Source: CAZGQY01 sp964528035 | GTDB taxonomy: Bacteria; Pseudomonadota; Gammaproteobacteria; Methylococcales; UBA1147 | Assembly: GCA_964528035.1 (NCBI GenBank) | Contig: CAZGQY010000109.1 | Coordinates: 1 to 14,286 of the forward strand | Direction of reading: 5' to 3' | Length of the DNA: 14,286 nt | Shown here: positions 12,085 through 14,286 of the stretch, in pieces | Layout of the letters: the number at the start of each line of letters is the position of its first letter | Position numbering within the stretch: the first letter of the stretch is position 1 | The notes under the pieces: generated by a model | Databases searched by the model: none | What the model was told of the DNA's origin: nothing | What the model saw: only the letters and a program-made list of their open reading frames with translations | Position numbers and translations under genes: made by a program

Positions 12085-14286
12085 ATGTCTTCACCAGCAA
12101 ATGTTGACAGAGAATTTCGCAGAAGCCAATTGGAAAAGTGCATACTGGCAGGAGTACAGCGGCACTCTGTAAATGGCAACCGATGGTTTGATTGGCTAAT
12201 GAAACAGTTGATGCATGATGCAAGTATGCGCGTGCAGATGCTTCGTTTTGTTGATGTTTATCCGACGTTAACAACTGATTCAGATCTGCTTCGACACTTA
12301 ATTGAATATTTTGATGCACCGGGTTTAGAGACTCCGGCATTATTGAAATGGGGTATCCGAGATACAAAAATCATCAGACCTTTTGTGTCCTTATTGGTGC
12401 GTCGCTTACTGGTACAAATATCTACCCGGTTTATGGGTGGTGTCGATGCAGACAGTGCAGTAGCTACGATTCGTCGTTTGCGAGAATCTCAACTGGGATT
12501 TAGTCTGGATTTGCTTGGAGAAAGTGTACTAGGTGAGGAGGAGGCTGAGCACTATCAACAAGCTTATTTCAGATTTATCGATGAAATTGCACCGCTGGTA
12601 TCGAATTGGAAATCGATTCCAATGCTGGATCGGATTGACGGTAAATGTGCGCCAAAATTCTATATTTCTTTGAAATTGACGTCAATATTTTCCCAGATCT
12701 CACCAGTAAATTATATTGTCAGTGTCGAAGCAATAGCGACTCGCCTAAAACCAATACTGCTGCGGGCAAAGTGCTGTAATGTGTTCGTATGTATTGATAT
12801 GGAACAATATCAATATAAGGATATTGTTTTGGCGGCTGTAAAACAGGTACTGATGGATAAGGAATTGCGAGATTGGTCGTTCGTTGGACTGGCCATGCAA
12901 GCCTATCTTAAGGAAACAGAGAAAGATCTGGTAGAGTTGATCGACTGGCTCGGGAATCGCGGTGCGCCGATTTCAGTTCGTCTGGTTCGTGGGGCTTATT
13001 GGGATTATGAAACAGTAATCTGTGCTCAGCAGGGGTGGCCTTGTCCCGTGTGGTTACAAAAATCCCAAACGGATGCGAATTATCATCGTTGTTTGAAATT
13101 GTTATTGTCAAACCATCCTGTTGTCAGAACGGCTGTTGCAACACATAATTTGGGTAGTATTGCGACGGCTATAACCGTATCTGAAGAGTTAGGTTTGACA
13201 GTCGATCAATATGAGTTTCAGATGTTGTATGGAATGGCTAAACCTCTTCAAACGACCCTTTCAGAAATGGGTTATTGTTTGAGAATTTATGTACCGTTTG
13301 GTGATCCAGTACCTGGGATGGCTTATTTGGTTAGGCGAATGCTGGAAAATTCTTCCAGTCAGGTATTCTTCACTCAGGGTCTTGGCATTCAAAAGAGTGA
13401 AATGTTTGTTCAGGCTGCATCCGATACATCTGTAAGGCAGGGTAATAATGATTTAGCTCCTGTACAAAAAGAGCCCGTTGATTCTGTTGGACTATCGACT
13501 CCTTTTAATAACGAGCCATTGCACCGCTTCATTACAGAACAGGAACGGTTACTATTTTCCAGAGCGATCGAGAAAGTACGTAAATCCTTGGGTGGATTTT
13601 ATCCTTTGCTTATCAATACAAGAACTATTGAAACCAAAACAACATTTACATCTCTGAATCCTGCAACGGACAACTATATCGTCGGTGTCGTTGCGCAAGC
13701 TGAAAACTGTCATGCGCAAATGGCGATTTCGGCTGCTGCTTCGTGTCTGGATGATTGGGCCGGATTAACGATGGAACAACGGTCAATATATTTATTAAAA
13801 ACAGCTGAACTATTAAGAAAAAAACGCGATATTTTTTCTGCCTGGGAGGTCTTTGAAGCGGGAAAAACCTGGGTGGAAGCGGATGCCAATGTTTGCGAAG
13901 CGATAGATTTTTTAACCTTCTATGCTAAAGCCGCCATGAAATTAGGCGATACGAAGCTGATAAATGTGCCTGGAGAATTAAATCAGTGTGAAATTTCGCC
14001 GCTCGGAGTAGGTGTGATTATTTCCCCGTGGAATTTTCCTCTGGCAATTCTTACAGGAATGGTGGCAGCAGCGATCGTGACAGGCAACACCGTTATTTTA
14101 AAGCCATCGACACAAACCCCTGTGATTGCCAGTCTTTTTGTCAATTTGTTGTCCGAAGCAGGATTACCAGAAAATGTTGTTCAATTTTTGCCGGGTTCAG
14201 GTTTAGATATTGGCGAATATTTAGTGTCTAATCCAGCGGTACATTTTATCGCATTTACGGGTTCGGAATCGGTCGGATTGCGCATC
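12085..14286 (+). CDS. putA: Bifunctional proline dehydrogenase / P5C dehydrogenase (PutA-type), 3' truncated by window
   Basis: This enzyme oxidises proline to pyrroline-5-carboxylate with FAD and then to glutamate with NAD+. The frame is open for all 734 codons to the window edge. The proline dehydrogenase barrel (about 190-425) shows VRLVRGAYWDYETV (298-311), TDANYH (329-334), ATHNLGS (352-358), YEFQMLYGMAKPL (376-388) and MAYLVRRMLENSSS (412-425). After a linker, the aldehyde dehydrogenase domain begins near 505 and includes SPWNFPLAI (647-655) and NTVILKPS (668-675); the catalytic Cys lies beyond the window. There is no N-terminal ribbon-helix-helix domain, so it does not look like the self-repressing E. 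coli type. Arg302 stands where most PutA proteins have Lys in RLVKGAYWD. The ATG at 12085 is the only start, because an in-frame TAA is at 12043. AGGA at 12069-12072 is 12 bases upstream. Confidence 0.95.
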   Translation, partial: MSSPANVDREFRRSQLEKCILAGVQRHSVNGNRWFDWLMKQLMHDASMRVQMLRFVDVYPTLTTDSDLLRHLIEYFDAPGLETPALLKWGIRDTKIIRPFVSLLVRRLLVQISTRFMGGVDADSAVATIRRLRESQLGFSLDLLGESVLGEEEAEHYQQAYFRFIDEIAPLVSNWKSIPMLDRIDGKCAPKFYISLKLTSIFSQISPVNYIVSVEAIATRLKPILLRAKCCNVFVCIDMEQYQYKDIVLAAVKQVLMDKELRDWSFVGLAMQAYLKETEKDLVELIDWLGNRGAPISVRLVRGAYWDYETVICAQQGWPCPVWLQKSQTDANYHRCLKLLLSNHPVVRTAVATHNLGSIATAITVSEELGLTVDQYEFQMLYGMAKPLQTTLSEMGYCLRIYVPFGDPVPGMAYLVRRMLENSSSQVFFTQGLGIQKSEMFVQAASDTSVRQGNNDLAPVQKEPVDSVGLSTPFNNEPLHRFITEQERLLFSRAIEKVRKSLGGFYPLLINTRTIETKTTFTSLNPATDNYIVGVVAQAENCHAQMAISAAASCLDDWAGLTMEQRSIYLLKTAELLRKKRDIFSAWEVFEAGKTWVEADANVCEAIDFLTFYAKAAMKLGDTKLINVPGELNQCEISPLGVGVIISPWNFPLAILTGMVAAAIVTGNTVILKPSTQTPVIASLFVNLLSEAGLPENVVQFLPGSGLDIGEYLVSNPAVHFIAFTGSESVGLRI

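Noticed and set aside
12062..12367. Minus-strand frame of 101 codons
   Set aside because: It is antisense to the start of the PutA-type gene, whose plus-strand frame has clear domain motifs.

Overview
The window looks like chromosomal DNA from a moderately AT-leaning gammaproteobacterium. Supporting signs are a FimV-C-terminus-like protein, a diheme cytochrome c peroxidase, a cytosolic 5'-nucleotidase I, a PutA-type enzyme, and intergenic repeats of kinds common in Pseudomonadota. I cannot name a genus. No rRNA, tRNA, CRISPR array, phage gene or intact transposase was seen.

Layout. 1-101 is an intergenic stretch with a perfect hairpin that looks like a dispersed repeat. 102-1055 (-) is proline iminopeptidase. 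1129-1353 may be a small ORF (weak). 1367-2398 (+) is a periplasmic diheme cytochrome c peroxidase. 2399-3051 is a gene-free stretch holding a 166-bp inverted-repeat-bounded, MITE-like element with CTAG at both ends, a second short repeat and a hairpin. 3052-6781 (+) is a five-gene cluster. 7064-8709 (+) is a two-gene ABC exporter. 8795-9730 (+) is a cN-I type 5'-nucleotidase. 9708-11573 (-) is a MORN-repeat protein with a caspase-like C13 peptidase domain, overlapping the nucleotidase tail to tail. 11574-12084 is gene-poor. 12085 to the window end (+) is a bifunctional proline dehydrogenase / P5C dehydrogenase, cut off by the window edge.

The most interesting part is 3052-6781. Four genes are packed with gaps of 1-7 bases: a FimV/TPR-like helical protein, a degenerate receiver-like protein with a C-terminal winged-helix-like region, an MglA-like small GTPase with non-Ras G3 and G4 motifs, and a divergent roadblock-like protein. 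A canonical Roadblock/LC7 protein follows after about 200 bases and the group is closed by a perfect 26-bp palindrome. By analogy with MglA/MglB this could be a polarity or surface-motility switch in which the roadblock proteins bind or regulate the GTPase and the FimV-like protein ties it to a polar or type IV pilus scaffold. That role is inference. The domain calls for the GTPase and the canonical roadblock protein are strong; the other three are weaker.

Metabolically, proline iminopeptidase releases N-terminal proline from peptides and the PutA-type enzyme oxidises proline to glutamate. They lie at opposite ends of the window and nothing links their regulation.
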